Assembly: GCA_963841415.1 (NCBI GenBank)
Contig: CAWJCN010000006.1
Span: 1-64,000, forward strand
Direction of reading: 5' to 3'
Origin: DASUAS01 sp963841415
GTDB lineage: Bacteria; Actinomycetota; Acidimicrobiia; IMCC26256; DASPTH01
Length of the DNA: 64,000 nucleotides
A program made the translations under genes and the position numbers. The notes under the pieces were generated by a model, which saw nothing but the letters and a program-made list of their open reading frames with translations, ran no database searches and had not been told where the DNA came from. Shown here one piece after another: positions 53,210 through 61,770 of this stretch (position 1 is its first letter; the number at the start of each line of letters is the position of its first letter).

Positions 53210-55600
53210 CTACAACATCCTCTTCTTCACCAGGTCGTTGGTGGCGAACCAGCCCGGGATCGCCGGCAGGTAGGTCACCGCGAGCTGGTGGGTGAGCACC
53301 GCGGCCGATGCCGCCGGCGCGGGCACGCCGAACGCGGTGACCATGCCGGCCAGGCCGACCGCCGACACCGCGGTGCCGCCGCCGGGGATCGGCACCAGGG
53401 ATGCGATCACCGAGATGCCGATGTTGAGCGCGAGCAGGGTCCAGAAGTTGATCGACGCGCCGTACGCGTGCAGGCACGCGAGCAGGGAACCCGCGTAGAG
53501 GCATTGCGCGACGACGTTGCCCACGATGAGCAGCGCCAACCGGCTCGGGCTCTTCACTGCGGCCCACACCGTCGCGAGGGCGCGCTGGATGGGCGGCAAG
53601 ACCCGGCGGCGGATGCGACGCACGCCGAAGATCACCGCCATGGCGACGCCCACGACGAACACCGCGATGAGCACCACCACCACGATCTGATTGGTGTCGA
53701 TGCGGCCGAAGTCGATCGAGTCGGGCGCGAGCCAGATGGCGAGGAAGAGCAGCCCCACCTGCACGACGATCTCCGAGACCGAGCTGAGGATGCCACCCGC
53801 GGCCACCGCTGACGACAAGTCGAGACCGTTCTTCTGCAGGAACCGCACCTGCAGCGCGGTGTCGGCCGCCACGGGCACCGCCAGGTTCGAGAAGCTCATC
53901 GCCGATTGCAGCTCGATGCTCGGCCACACCGGCAGTCGGATAGGCACGTTGCCGAGGAAGGTGATGCCGAAGGCGGCGTCGGTGGCGAGGCCGAGCACGA
54001 AGGCGAGGATCACGAACCCCCACTCGGCGTTCTTCACCGTGTCCCAGAACTCCACCGGGTCGCCCACCCGGCTGAGCAGCACGCCGACGGCGATGAGCGC
54101 GCCCACCGCCATCAGCAGGCTGCGGGGCTGCACCCGAAAGAGGCGCCGGAGCTCGGGGGCGTCGGTGGCCGTGGCCTCGGCGCCCACTCGCCGGAGCTCG
54201 TCGAGGCGGTCGTCGAGCTGGTCGCGCCCACCGAGTGCGTCGTGGGTCCAGCCCGAGAGCGCGGCGGGCTGGAGCATGGGCAGCGCGGCCGCGATGGTCT
54301 CCTTGCCCATCACCCGCACCGCGGCGGCGACCGCGCGCTCGGCCCCCACGATCGCGGTGGTCGCCGCGAGCAGCTGCGCGACGTCGCCCGCGGTCTGGCG
54401 GAACCGCGCGCTGCTCGACGCGAAGTCGAAGCTGACGATCCGGATCGCATCGTCGTCCACGAGCACGTGCCGAGCGTCGAGCTTCCCGTGCGCGACGCGC
54501 GCCGCGTGCAACGCGCGGAGCTCGCACCACACGGCGTCGAGTCGCACGTCGTTCACCGCACTTGCGTCGAGGTCGTAGAGCTCGGTGCCGGCCACTTCCT
54601 CGACCGCGAGCAGCGCGAGCGCGCCGCTCATGGTGGCGATGATCACGCGGGGCGCATCGACGCCGGCCTCGCGCGCCAGCAGCATCAGGTAGGCCTCGTA
54701 CTCCACCTGCGCCCGCCGGCTCGGCAGCAACGTCGGCGGCGCGTCGCGGTACGCGAGATACCGCCAGGCGCGCGACAGCAGCTGCGCGTCGGCCTCGTCC
54801 CGCCCGAGCGCGACCACGCGCACGCGGCCACCGCCGTCCTCCCGATCGGCGACGAACACCGCCCGGCCCACGGGCTGCTCACTGGTGAGGCGCGCACTGG
54901 TCACGGGGATGCCGACCCGGGCCAGGGACTCCTCCACCTGGCGGCGCGCCGGGCGCCCGACCGGGGTGCCGAACACCCATTCGACCACGTGGGCGACGCC
55001 CCAGCCGAGAACGATCGCGGCCACGAGATCGGTGGGGAAGCCGCGCGAAAGGTAGAGGCTCGAGAGCGCGAGCAGCGCCACCAGGCCCTGGCCGAGGCGG
55101 CGTGTCGGACGGGCCAGGTGCGGTGACGCGACGAGCACCGTCGCGACCGCCACCGAGAGGCGGACCATCGGGAAGCGCGGCGCGTCGTTGAGGTCGAACG
55201 TGACCTTGAACGCCTGCCACAACCCGTCGTCGTGCACGAGGAACGCCATCAGCCGGCCGAGGACCCACGCTGCTCCGGCCGCGACCGCGAGGTCGCGTGC
55301 GAGCCGCCAGCGCCGCAGCAGCAGCACGGTGACCACGAGCAGGCCGACTGCCCAGAGCGCGGCGAGCTGGTAGAGGATCAGGAACAGCGTGCGCGCGCCG
55401 GTCGGGATCGAGTCGAAGAGGCGTACGACCGCTTCCTCCGTCGCGGTGGGATGGTGTGCGTGGAGGATCAGCGGGACGAGCAGCAGTGCCGCGACCACGG
55501 CGCGAGCGAGGTCTCCGGGGCGGCGGCGCGTGGTGCCCTGGGTGCGCTCGCGGGTCGCGACCGCACGCACGTCGGCCAGCAACGCGCGGACGGTGGTCAT
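53210..55600 (-). CDS. Membrane protein with kinase-like domain and lysylphosphatidylglycerol-synthase/flippase (UPF0104) domain
   Basis: 796 aa from ATG 55600 (GTG at 55615 is an alternative). N-terminal membrane block of about five helices (35-200), a soluble kinase-like domain (about 225-470; VAHGKLDARHVLVDDDAIRIVSFDFASS resembles the HRD..N..DFG layout), then eight-helix LPG_synthase_TM/UPF0104 (490-790; VPVAADTALQVRFLQKNGL, VPIPGGGTAVSAVGLAGM). The family moves or modifies lipids or glycolipids. Whether the kinase-like part is catalytic cannot be told: the loop has HGKLD where HRD-like residues stand. Confidence 0.85.
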   Translation of the reverse strand: MTTVRALLADVRAVATRERTQGTTRRRPGDLARAVVAALLLVPLILHAHHPTATEEAVVRLFDSIPTGARTLFLILYQLAALWAVGLLVVTVLLLRRWRLARDLAVAAGAAWVLGRLMAFLVHDDGLWQAFKVTFDLNDAPRFPMVRLSVAVATVLVASPHLARPTRRLGQGLVALLALSSLYLSRGFPTDLVAAIVLGWGVAHVVEWVFGTPVGRPARRQVEESLARVGIPVTSARLTSEQPVGRAVFVADREDGGGRVRVVALGRDEADAQLLSRAWRYLAYRDAPPTLLPSRRAQVEYEAYLMLLAREAGVDAPRVIIATMSGALALLAVEEVAGTELYDLDASAVNDVRLDAVWCELRALHAARVAHGKLDARHVLVDDDAIRIVSFDFASSSARFRQTAGDVAQLLAATTAIVGAERAVAAAVRVMGKETIAAALPMLQPAALSGWTHDALGGRDQLDDRLDELRRVGAEATATDAPELRRLFRVQPRSLLMAVGALIAVGVLLSRVGDPVEFWDTVKNAEWGFVILAFVLGLATDAAFGITFLGNVPIRLPVWPSIELQSAMSFSNLAVPVAADTALQVRFLQKNGLDLSSAVAAGGILSSVSEIVVQVGLLFLAIWLAPDSIDFGRIDTNQIVVVVLIAVFVVGVAMAVIFGVRRIRRRVLPPIQRALATVWAAVKSPSRLALLIVGNVVAQCLYAGSLLACLHAYGASINFWTLLALNIGISVIASLVPIPGGGTAVSAVGLAGMVTAFGVPAPAASAAVLTHQLAVTYLPAIPGWFATNDLVKKRML

Positions 55601-55762
55601 CTCCCACCCTGCCACGCGCGCCGTTCGTCACACTCGTTTCGTCGAGCGGTGGCGCTCATGCGTCTCGTGGCGTAGGTTTCCGTGCCGATCGGGGGAGGCG
55701 CCTGCCGGAGGGGTCGGCGTAGCCTCTCGCTCGGGACTTACTGACCGTCACGAGGAGAAGAA

Positions 55763-56164
55763 ATGCCTCTCGCCAACGACTTCGGCACCGGACAGGTCTT
55801 CCTGTCGATGCTGTGGTTCTTCCTGTTCTTCATCTGGATCTGGTTGTTGATCGTCGTCTTCAGCGACCTGTTCCGGAGTCACGACCTCGGTGGGTGGGCG
55901 AAGGCCGGCTGGGTCATCGGCATCATCATCCTGCCGTACCTCGGCGTGCTGCTGTACCTGATCGTGCGGGGTCACAAGATGGCCGAGCACGCGCAGCAGG
56001 CTGCCGCGGCGCAGGATGCGGCTGCGAAGCAATACATCCAGCAGGCCGCCGGCACCACCGGCAGCACGGCCGACGAGATCCAGCGTCTCGCCGACCTCAA
56101 GGCGCAGGGCGTCATCAACGACGCCGAGTTCGAGGCCGGCAAGGCCAAGGCGCTCGGGAGCTGA
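55763..56164 (+). CDS. SHOCT-domain membrane protein (PLDc_N-like)
   Basis: 133 aa. Two hydrophobic helices (about 16-35 and 48-68) with FSDLFRSHDLGGWAKAGWVIGIIILPYLGVLLYLIVRG between form a PLDc_N-like unit. An Ala/Gln linker precedes the C-terminal SHOCT motif EIQRLADLKAQGVINDAEFEAGKAKAL, an oligomerization helix hairpin. Common in actinobacteria, with unknown role. Followed by a strong hairpin at 56188. Confidence 0.9.
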   Translation: MPLANDFGTGQVFLSMLWFFLFFIWIWLLIVVFSDLFRSHDLGGWAKAGWVIGIIILPYLGVLLYLIVRGHKMAEHAQQAAAAQDAAAKQYIQQAAGTTGSTADEIQRLADLKAQGVINDAEFEAGKAKALGS

Positions 56165-56187
56165 CCCCGTTCCATCGTTCGATGCTC

Positions 56188-56213
56188 GAGGCCCCGGGTT
56201 CGCCCGGGGCCTC
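56188..56213 (+). terminator. Strong transcription terminator-like hairpin
   Basis: Perfect 11-base stem GAGGCCCCGGG with loop TTCG, 24 bases after the SHOCT gene stop. No U-tract follows, as is common in actinobacteria. A UUCG-type tetraloop is very stable. Confidence 0.75.
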
Positions 56214-56636
56214 GTCGCGCGCGCCGGCCCGAACTCGTCGCATGGCACTGCGCCCGGAGCTGCCGACGCCCGGTCCGTTCACGACCCATGACCTGAGGTG
56301 CTGTCGGGCGAGCGCCTGAAGTTTTTGTTGGCGCCGTCGTCCGCGCTCTGCACAGCCCGCCGCGGCCAACCTTGTGGATGACGGTCCCGCTCTCGACCAC
56401 TCGGCGGCCCGGGCGCCGGAGCGCGGTGAGCAGCGACTTCGGTGGCCGGTTCGCCGATTCGACCCGTGAGTGTCACACCCCTGGTGCACACTCCGGCTGT
56501 GAGTACCGAGGTGTCCCACAGGCATGTGGACGAACGCGGGGTTTCTCCCCATGGCCTCCACAACGTTGTGCCCCTTCCCAACCGCGGTCGGGCCGCACAG
56601 AATGCCGTCCGGGCGTAAGAGGGCGGCGAAGCGGGA
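56214..56636. other. Gene-free stretch ahead of dnaB
   Basis: 423 bases with no coding sequence I can support on either strand. It presumably contains the dnaB promoter; no clear motifs were found. Confidence 0.6.
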
Positions 56637-58010
56637 GTGGCAGTGGTCCAAGCGATCGATTCGGTGCGTCGCCGCGCGAGCGGCCGGGTGCCGCCGCACA
56701 ACCTCGAGGCGGAGGAGTCGCTGCTCGGTGCGATGCTCCTGTCGCGCGACGCGATCACCGCCGCCGTCGAGGCGCACGTCGAGGTCAGCGACTTCTACAA
56801 GCCCGCGCACGGTCACATCTACGAAGCCATCCAGTCGCTGCACGGACAGGGCGAACCGGCCGACCCGGTCACGGTCGCCGAGGAGCTGCGTCGCGCCGAC
56901 CTGCTCGACAACATCGGTGGGCGCTCCTCCCTGTTGCAGATCCAGGCCAACACCCCGGCGTCGGCCAACGCCGGTCACTACGCGCGCATCGTCAACGAGC
57001 TCGCGTTGCTTCGGCGTCTCATCGGCGTCGCCGGCGACATCGCCGAGATGGGCTACGACGAGTCCGACGACGTCACCGAGACCCTCGACCGCGCCGAGGC
57101 ACTCGTGTTCGAGGTCGCCGAGCGGCGCGTCTCCGACTCGATGGTCGGCATCCGCGACGCGCTCCAGGACACGCTCGACGAGCTCGAGGCGCGCTACGGC
57201 GACGACAGCGAGCTCGTCGGTGTGCCCACCGGCTACCCCGAGATCGACCGCAAGCTCCACGGTCTCCAACGCTCCAACCTCGTGATCCTCGCGGCCCGCC
57301 CCGGCATGGGAAAGACGAGCCTGGCGCTCGGCCTGGCCAAGAACGTCGCCACCGGCACCGGCAAGCCGGTCGTGTTCTTCTCCATGGAGATGGGCGCGCT
57401 CGAGCTCACCAAGCGCTTGCTGGCGATGGAGGCGGGCGTCGACGCCACCAAGCTCTGGACGGCCAAGCTCAGTGAGCCCGACTGGGGGAAGATCAGCCAC
57501 GCGGTGGGGCGCCTGGCCGAGGCGCAGCTGCACATCGACGACAACCCACACTGCACGGTGATGGAGATGCGCGCCAAGGCCCGTCGGCTGCGCGCCCGTC
57601 ACGGCGACCTCGGCCTGGTCGTCGTCGACTACATCCAGCTGATGACCCCGAGCAGCGCGGGCCGGCGGTCGGAGAACCGTCAGGTTGAGGTGTCGGAGAT
57701 CTCGCGTGGGCTCAAGATCCTGGCCCGCGAGCTCGAGTGCCCGGTCGTCGCGCTGTCACAGCTGAACCGCCAGCTCGAGTACCGCCAGGACAAGCGGCCG
57801 ATGCTCGCCGACCTGCGTGAGTCGGGTGGTCTCGAGCAAGACGCCGACGTCGTCGCGTTCATCTACCGCGACGAGGTGTACAACCCCGAGTCCGACGACC
57901 GCGCGCTGGCCGAGATCATCATCGCCAAGCACCGCAACGGGCCTACCGGCACCGCACGACTGGTGTTCCGCCCCGAACGCGCCGAGTTCGTCAACATGGC
58001 GCACGACTGA
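56637..58010 (+). CDS. dnaB: Replicative DNA helicase DnaB
   Basis: 457 aa, GTG start. Unwinds the fork, loaded by DciA. N-terminal domain (PPHNLEAEESLLGAMLLSRDAI), RecA-like helicase with Walker A AARPGMGKTSLALGLA, motif H2 LVVVDYIQLM and H3 VALSQLNRQLEYR, then H4 SGGLEQDADVVAFIYRD. No intein is present at the usual DnaB sites. Separated from rplI by the ABC transporter genes. Confidence 0.97.
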   Translation: MAVVQAIDSVRRRASGRVPPHNLEAEESLLGAMLLSRDAITAAVEAHVEVSDFYKPAHGHIYEAIQSLHGQGEPADPVTVAEELRRADLLDNIGGRSSLLQIQANTPASANAGHYARIVNELALLRRLIGVAGDIAEMGYDESDDVTETLDRAEALVFEVAERRVSDSMVGIRDALQDTLDELEARYGDDSELVGVPTGYPEIDRKLHGLQRSNLVILAARPGMGKTSLALGLAKNVATGTGKPVVFFSMEMGALELTKRLLAMEAGVDATKLWTAKLSEPDWGKISHAVGRLAEAQLHIDDNPHCTVMEMRAKARRLRARHGDLGLVVVDYIQLMTPSSAGRRSENRQVEVSEISRGLKILARELECPVVALSQLNRQLEYRQDKRPMLADLRESGGLEQDADVVAFIYRDEVYNPESDDRALAEIIIAKHRNGPTGTARLVFRPERAEFVNMAHD

Positions 58011-58020
58011 GCGTGCACAG

Positions 58021-58488
58021 CTACCAGTAGTCGCGCATGAGCTCATGCGACCACGCGGGCTGGTGCACCTCGCCGCGCGGCGCGAACTCGCTCATGTAGG
58101 GCTTCACGTCGAGCACCGGGGTGCCGTCGATCGCGTCGAGGCCGCGCACCACGATGGACGCGCCCTCGACCGAGACCAGTTCGCACGTGCACAGGCCGAT
58201 GCGGTTGGGCCGGTCCTTCGCCCGCTGGGCGAGGATCCCGACCTCCGGCCAGTCGCGCTTGCCGCGAGGGTGGCGAGAGTGGACGCACACACCGTCCTCG
58301 TCGACCCGGTCGAACAGGAACACCACCTCGACGTGGCTGAAGGCCTCGAGGCCGGCCACCGATCGCTCGTCGAGCGGGGGGAGCAGCGTGATCGTCGCGG
58401 CCACACCACCCCAGTCGTCGTCGACGGCTTCCTGGCGGCTCGACCCCACCGTCCCGATCGCCGTGACGGTCCACTCGCTCGCAGTCAT
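58021..58488 (-). CDS. trmO: tRNA (adenine37-N6)-methyltransferase TrmO (TsaA/YaeB-like)
   Basis: 155 aa; ATG 58488 is chosen, since upstream codons are out of the family start. TVTAIGTVGSSR opening, FSHVEVVFLFDRVDE, HPRGKRDWPEVGILAQRAKDRPNRIGLCTCELV and LDAIDGTPVLDVKPYM are hallmarks of the TsaA beta-barrel, which methylates t6A in tRNA-Thr. Compact version without the C-terminal extension. Convergent with dnaB, 10-base gap. Confidence 0.9.
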   Translation of the reverse strand: MTASEWTVTAIGTVGSSRQEAVDDDWGGVAATITLLPPLDERSVAGLEAFSHVEVVFLFDRVDEDGVCVHSRHPRGKRDWPEVGILAQRAKDRPNRIGLCTCELVSVEGASIVVRGLDAIDGTPVLDVKPYMSEFAPRGEVHQPAWSHELMRDYW

Positions 58489-58549
58489 GTCGCCGATCCT
58501 GCCACCGCACCTCGCGTTTGGGACTTGCATTGCGACAGTCAAAGATATA

Positions 58550-58563
58550 TCGTGATATCACGA
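58550..58563. promoter_or_regulatory. PadR-type palindromic operator
   Basis: Perfect palindrome TCGTGATATCACGA 36 bases before the start of the second PadR gene, with further AT-rich sequence (GATATATCG) just upstream. Suited to autorepression. Its ATATC core is shared with the operator at 43933. Confidence 0.75.
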
Positions 58564-58599
58564 GTAAGTATCTCGACACGCCTTCGAAAGGACGACACC

Positions 58600-59190
58600 A
58601 TGAGACAACGCAATCAGGACACCGAATCCCGAGAACACCGCCGTTGGGACGGCCCGCCGGAGCACTTCGGCTTCGGCGGCGGTCGCCGGGGCCGCCGCGG
58701 TGGCCCCGGGCGCCGGGCCCGTCGGGGTGACGTGAGGGCTGCGGCGCTCGCGCTCCTCGACGAGCGCCCGATGCACGGCTACGAGATGATCCAGGAGCTC
58801 GAGGAGCGCACCGACGGGGTGTGGCGACCCAGCCCGGGCGCGATCTACCCGGCGCTCCAGCTGCTCGAGGACCAGGGCTTGGTCACCGCCGACGCCGAGG
58901 CCGGCAAGCGCCTCTTCTCCCTCACCGACACCGGTCGTGAGGAAGTGGCCAAGCTCGGCGACCGCAAGCCGTGGGACGAGGTCACCGCGGGTATCGACCC
59001 GTCGCAGTTCCGGTTGCGGGATGCCCTCGGCCCCATCGCCGTCGCCGCCCGTCAGGTCGCGATCGACGGCACGTCTGCGCAGCAGACGGCCGCGGCCGAG
59101 ATCCTGCTCGAGACGCGGCGCAAGCTCTACGCGCTGCTCGCCGAGACGCCGGCCACCGACGTCTCCGCCGAGCCCGTCGACGAGAGCTGA
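58600..59190 (+). CDS. PadR family transcriptional regulator with Gly/Arg-rich N-terminus
   Basis: 196 aa, ATG preceded by AAAGGA. Residues 1-45 are charged and Gly/Arg-rich (FGFGGGRRGRRGGPGRRARRG). The winged helix is RAAALALLDERPMHGYEMIQELEERTDGVWRPSPGAIYPALQLLEDQGLVT, then a C-terminal dimerization part. These PadR proteins often control drug-efflux or membrane genes; here no target is visible apart from itself. The 3' end overlaps the convergent gene at 59127 by 64 bases. Confidence 0.9.
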   Translation: MRQRNQDTESREHRRWDGPPEHFGFGGGRRGRRGGPGRRARRGDVRAAALALLDERPMHGYEMIQELEERTDGVWRPSPGAIYPALQLLEDQGLVTADAEAGKRLFSLTDTGREEVAKLGDRKPWDEVTAGIDPSQFRLRDALGPIAVAARQVAIDGTSAQQTAAAEILLETRRKLYALLAETPATDVSAEPVDES

Positions 59191-59723
59191 TCGGGCGCGA
59201 CCCGCTCGATCCCCCCGAGCAGGTCGTCGAGATCCGGCCACCATGCTCCCGCGCCCAGGCGCGGGAGCATGCGCGTGGCGGCGTCCGGATCGGGCACGGG
59301 CACGACGCGGGCGGGAGCGCCGCGGTGGAGCACGCCGAGGTACCAGTGGCGGCGCGTCGCGCCCCAGGCCTCGGCGTCGAGGACGAGGTAGTAGTCGGGA
59401 AGCTCGATCGACCCCACGCGCCAGCGGGCCAGCGTCTCGGCCACCGCCACCTCGAGCTCGCCGATCGGGCCCTGCTCGTCGAAGAGACGGATCCACGCGT
59501 CGGCGACCGCAGCCAACGGATCGGCGTCGTGCACGAGGTAGGGCGTGTGGGCGCGGACGGCCTCGGCCCACGTGGCGACCGCCCGGTCGAGTGGCGTGTC
59601 GTCGGGGTCGACCGACACCGGCACCACGTTGGCGGCTTCGCCGAGCCGCCGGACACAGTCAGGGGCGTCGTCACCCACGATCGCCACGACCGTGGTGCTG
59701 GTGCGCTGCGCCGTCCTCCGCAT
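59127..59723 (-). CDS. Hypothetical protein, Acidimicrobiia-type
   Basis: 198 aa from ATG 59723. Core regions: TTVVAIVGDDAPDCVRRLGEAANVVPVSVDPDDTPLD, PYLVHDADPLAAVADAWIRLFDEQGPIGELEVAVAETLARWR, YYLVLDAEAWGATRRHWYLGVLHRGAPARVVPVP and AWWPDLDDLL. Mixed alpha/beta pattern; I recognise no domain. The overlap of its 3' end with padR is a convergent one. It lies 10 bases upstream of nucS, so the two probably share a transcript with nucS first. Confidence 0.7.
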   Translation of the reverse strand: MRRTAQRTSTTVVAIVGDDAPDCVRRLGEAANVVPVSVDPDDTPLDRAVATWAEAVRAHTPYLVHDADPLAAVADAWIRLFDEQGPIGELEVAVAETLARWRVGSIELPDYYLVLDAEAWGATRRHWYLGVLHRGAPARVVPVPDPDAATRMLPRLGAGAWWPDLDDLLGGIERVAPDQLSSTGSAETSVAGVSASSA

Positions 59724-59733
59724 GGGTCGGTCC

Positions 59734-60393
59734 TCAGAACAGGCGGAGGTCGAGTGGCGCGCCGGCGCGCAGCTCGTCGAGGTCGATCTCGACGCACACG
59801 ACGCCGCGGCTCGCCGCGTAGACCTTCGCCTGGGGCTTGATGCGCGTGGCCACGAACATGCCGACGGTGGGGGCCAGGTTGGGGTCGAGGTCGAGGCGTT
59901 CCTGGTAGCGCAACAACTGCTCCACCCCGGCGATCTCACCCACCCGCTTCACCTCGACCACGACGGCGCGGTCGTCACCGTCGCGGCACAACAGGTCGAC
60001 CGGCCCGATGTCGGTGGGGTACTCGCGGCGCACCAGCCGCAGGTCCTCGCGCAGCGCGGCGACCCGCTTGCCCAACAGCTCCTGCAGCTCGGCTTCCACG
60101 CCGTCCTTCGCGAGGCCGGGGTCGTCGCCCAGCTCCACCGAGTAGTCGTGGAGCACCTCGAGCACCTCGATGGTGAGCGTCTCGCCCGCGGCATTGGTCG
60201 CGACGAGCCGACCTTCCTCCTCACGGACGCTGCACGGCGGACTCATCCAATTGAGCGGCTTGTAGGCCTTGGCGTCGGCGTGCACCGCGATGGAGCCGTC
60301 GGCCTTCAACAGGATGAGCCGGGGCGCGGGCGGGAGGCGAGCACCGAGTCGACCCTGGTATTCCACCGAGCAGTTCGCGACGAGCACGCGCAC
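59734..60393 (-). CDS. nucS: Mismatch endonuclease NucS (EndoMS)
   Basis: 219 aa, GTG start where VRVLVANCSVEYQGRLGARLP begins. It cuts at mismatches and replaces MutS/MutL in most actinobacteria. DNA-binding N-domain (ILLKADGSIAVHADAKAYKPLNWMSPP) and PD-(D/E)XK nuclease (GPVDLLCRDGDDRAVVVEVKR, with QLLRYQERL) are intact. It ends in DLRLF, resembling the clamp-binding C-terminal motif, which would connect it with DnaN. Confidence 0.95.
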   Translation of the reverse strand: MRVLVANCSVEYQGRLGARLPPAPRLILLKADGSIAVHADAKAYKPLNWMSPPCSVREEEGRLVATNAAGETLTIEVLEVLHDYSVELGDDPGLAKDGVEAELQELLGKRVAALREDLRLVRREYPTDIGPVDLLCRDGDDRAVVVEVKRVGEIAGVEQLLRYQERLDLDPNLAPTVGMFVATRIKPQAKVYAASRGVVCVEIDLDELRAGAPLDLRLF

Positions 60394-60477
60394 GTCGCGC
60401 GTTGTAGCACAGGTCCGTGCCCGCGTCCCGGTGTCGGCGTACCATGCGCCGGTTCCCGATCTGAGAGGTCTGGCGAC

Positions 60478-61002
60478 ATGGTGGTCGGCGCGTACTTGGA
60501 CGGTCTCTACAAGGTCACCCTCGCACTGCACATCGTGTGCGCGGTGGTCGGCTTCGGTGCGGTGGCGCTCAACGGCATCTACGCGCAGCAGATCAAGGGT
60601 CGTCTCCAATCGGGTCGCGTCACCGAGGCGCTCGCCGTCCACGAGGCCAACCTCACGGTCTCCACCATCGGCGAGTACTTCATCTACGCCGTGTTCATCC
60701 TCGGCTTCGCGGTGCTCGGCCTCTCCGACTCGGTGTGGAAGTTCTCCCAGACCTGGGTGTGGCTCTCCGTGGTGCTGTACGTCATCGCGATCGGTCTCTC
60801 GCACACGGTGATGTTCCCGGGTGCCAAGCGCATGCGGGTGCTCATGCAGGAGATGGCAGCCGCTCCGCCTCCCGCCGGCGGGCCGCCGTCGCAGGTCGCA
60901 GAGATGGAGGCCATCGGCCAGAGGATGGGGTCGGTCGGGGCGATCCTCGACGTGATCCTCGTGGTCATCATCTTCCTGATGGTGTGGAAGCCCGGGGTGT
61001 AG
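60478..61002 (+). CDS. DUF2269-like integral membrane protein
   Basis: 174 aa. Four membrane helices (about 9-32, 62-85, 93-115, 148-170). LYKVTLALHIVCAVVGFGAVALNGIYAQQ and VMFPGAKRMRVLMQEM match the small predicted integral-membrane (DUF2269) family. Function unknown. First of a plus-strand run of five genes. Confidence 0.78.
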   Translation: MVVGAYLDGLYKVTLALHIVCAVVGFGAVALNGIYAQQIKGRLQSGRVTEALAVHEANLTVSTIGEYFIYAVFILGFAVLGLSDSVWKFSQTWVWLSVVLYVIAIGLSHTVMFPGAKRMRVLMQEMAAAPPPAGGPPSQVAEMEAIGQRMGSVGAILDVILVVIIFLMVWKPGV

Positions 61003-61033
61003 CGCAAGAAGACGCACGCCGTACGATGACGCC

Positions 61034-61324
61034 GTGCACGTCGTCCTCGGCAGCTTCTACGACGAGGTCCTCCGTGAGCTGATCGCGGCCATGGGCGCGG
61101 CGTTGTTCTTCGGCAACCTCTACGCCCTCGTGCGTCGGCACCGTGATGCCGATCGCATCGCCGCCCGCACCGTGGAACGCGGCCGGCCGGGCAGCCCAGT
61201 GCGATCGCCGGCCAAGCCGGCGGCGAAACGCGAGCTCGCCCAGGCTCCCGTCGGCCGCACGTTGGCGTACCTGGTGCTCGGCTTCGTCGTGATGATCGCG
61301 GGCCTGGCGTCGCTCTCGATGTGA
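61034..61324 (+). CDS. Small membrane protein of unknown function
   Basis: 96 aa, GTG start. Two hydrophobic helices (about 15-32 and 75-93) separated by a basic Arg/Pro/Lys-rich loop (VRRHRDADRIAARTVERGRPG). GTGA overlap with the next gene implies translational coupling. No family recognised. Confidence 0.7.
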   Translation: MHVVLGSFYDEVLRELIAAMGAALFFGNLYALVRRHRDADRIAARTVERGRPGSPVRSPAKPAAKRELAQAPVGRTLAYLVLGFVVMIAGLASLSM

Positions 61325-61770
61325 GTCGCTACGTCGTCACGACGTCGACCGTCGCCGCCGCGCCGCCCGACGTCCTGTGGGCACACGTCGCCGACATCTC
61401 CACCTGGTCGTCGTGGGGGCAGTGGGACGAGACCACTCGAGCGCGCGACGGCGCGCCCGAGCCCGACGGCGTCGGCGCCCTGCGCCGGTTCCGCCGCGGT
61501 CGCCGCACGCACGTCGAGGAGGTCGTCGCGTTCGAGCCGCCTTCCCGTCTCGCGTACGAGGTCCGCGAGGGCCTGCCGGTACGCGACTACCACGCCGAGG
61601 TGACGCTGGAACCAGTGGGTGGTGGCACGCGCATCCGCTGGGACGCGACGTTCGACGGGACCAACGTGATCACTGGTGCCGCGGTCCATCGGGTGTTGCG
61701 GCGGTTCTTCCCGGACGCGGCGCGCCGGCTCGCGACCGTCGCCGAGGCCGACGCGCGCGCGTCGTCGTGA
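61321..61770 (+). CDS. SRPBCC (polyketide cyclase/dehydrase-like) lipid-binding protein
   Basis: 149 aa. Helix-grip fold: VVTTSTVAAAPPDVLWAHVADISTWSSW at the start, then GALRRFRR, SRLAYEVREGLPVRDYHAEVTLEPVGGGTRIRWDATF. Binds a hydrophobic ligand. GTGA overlaps on both sides with neighbours, so it is part of a tight operon with the CoA-transferase. Confidence 0.87.
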   Translation: MSRYVVTTSTVAAAPPDVLWAHVADISTWSSWGQWDETTRARDGAPEPDGVGALRRFRRGRRTHVEEVVAFEPPSRLAYEVREGLPVRDYHAEVTLEPVGGGTRIRWDATFDGTNVITGAAVHRVLRRFFPDAARRLATVAEADARASS

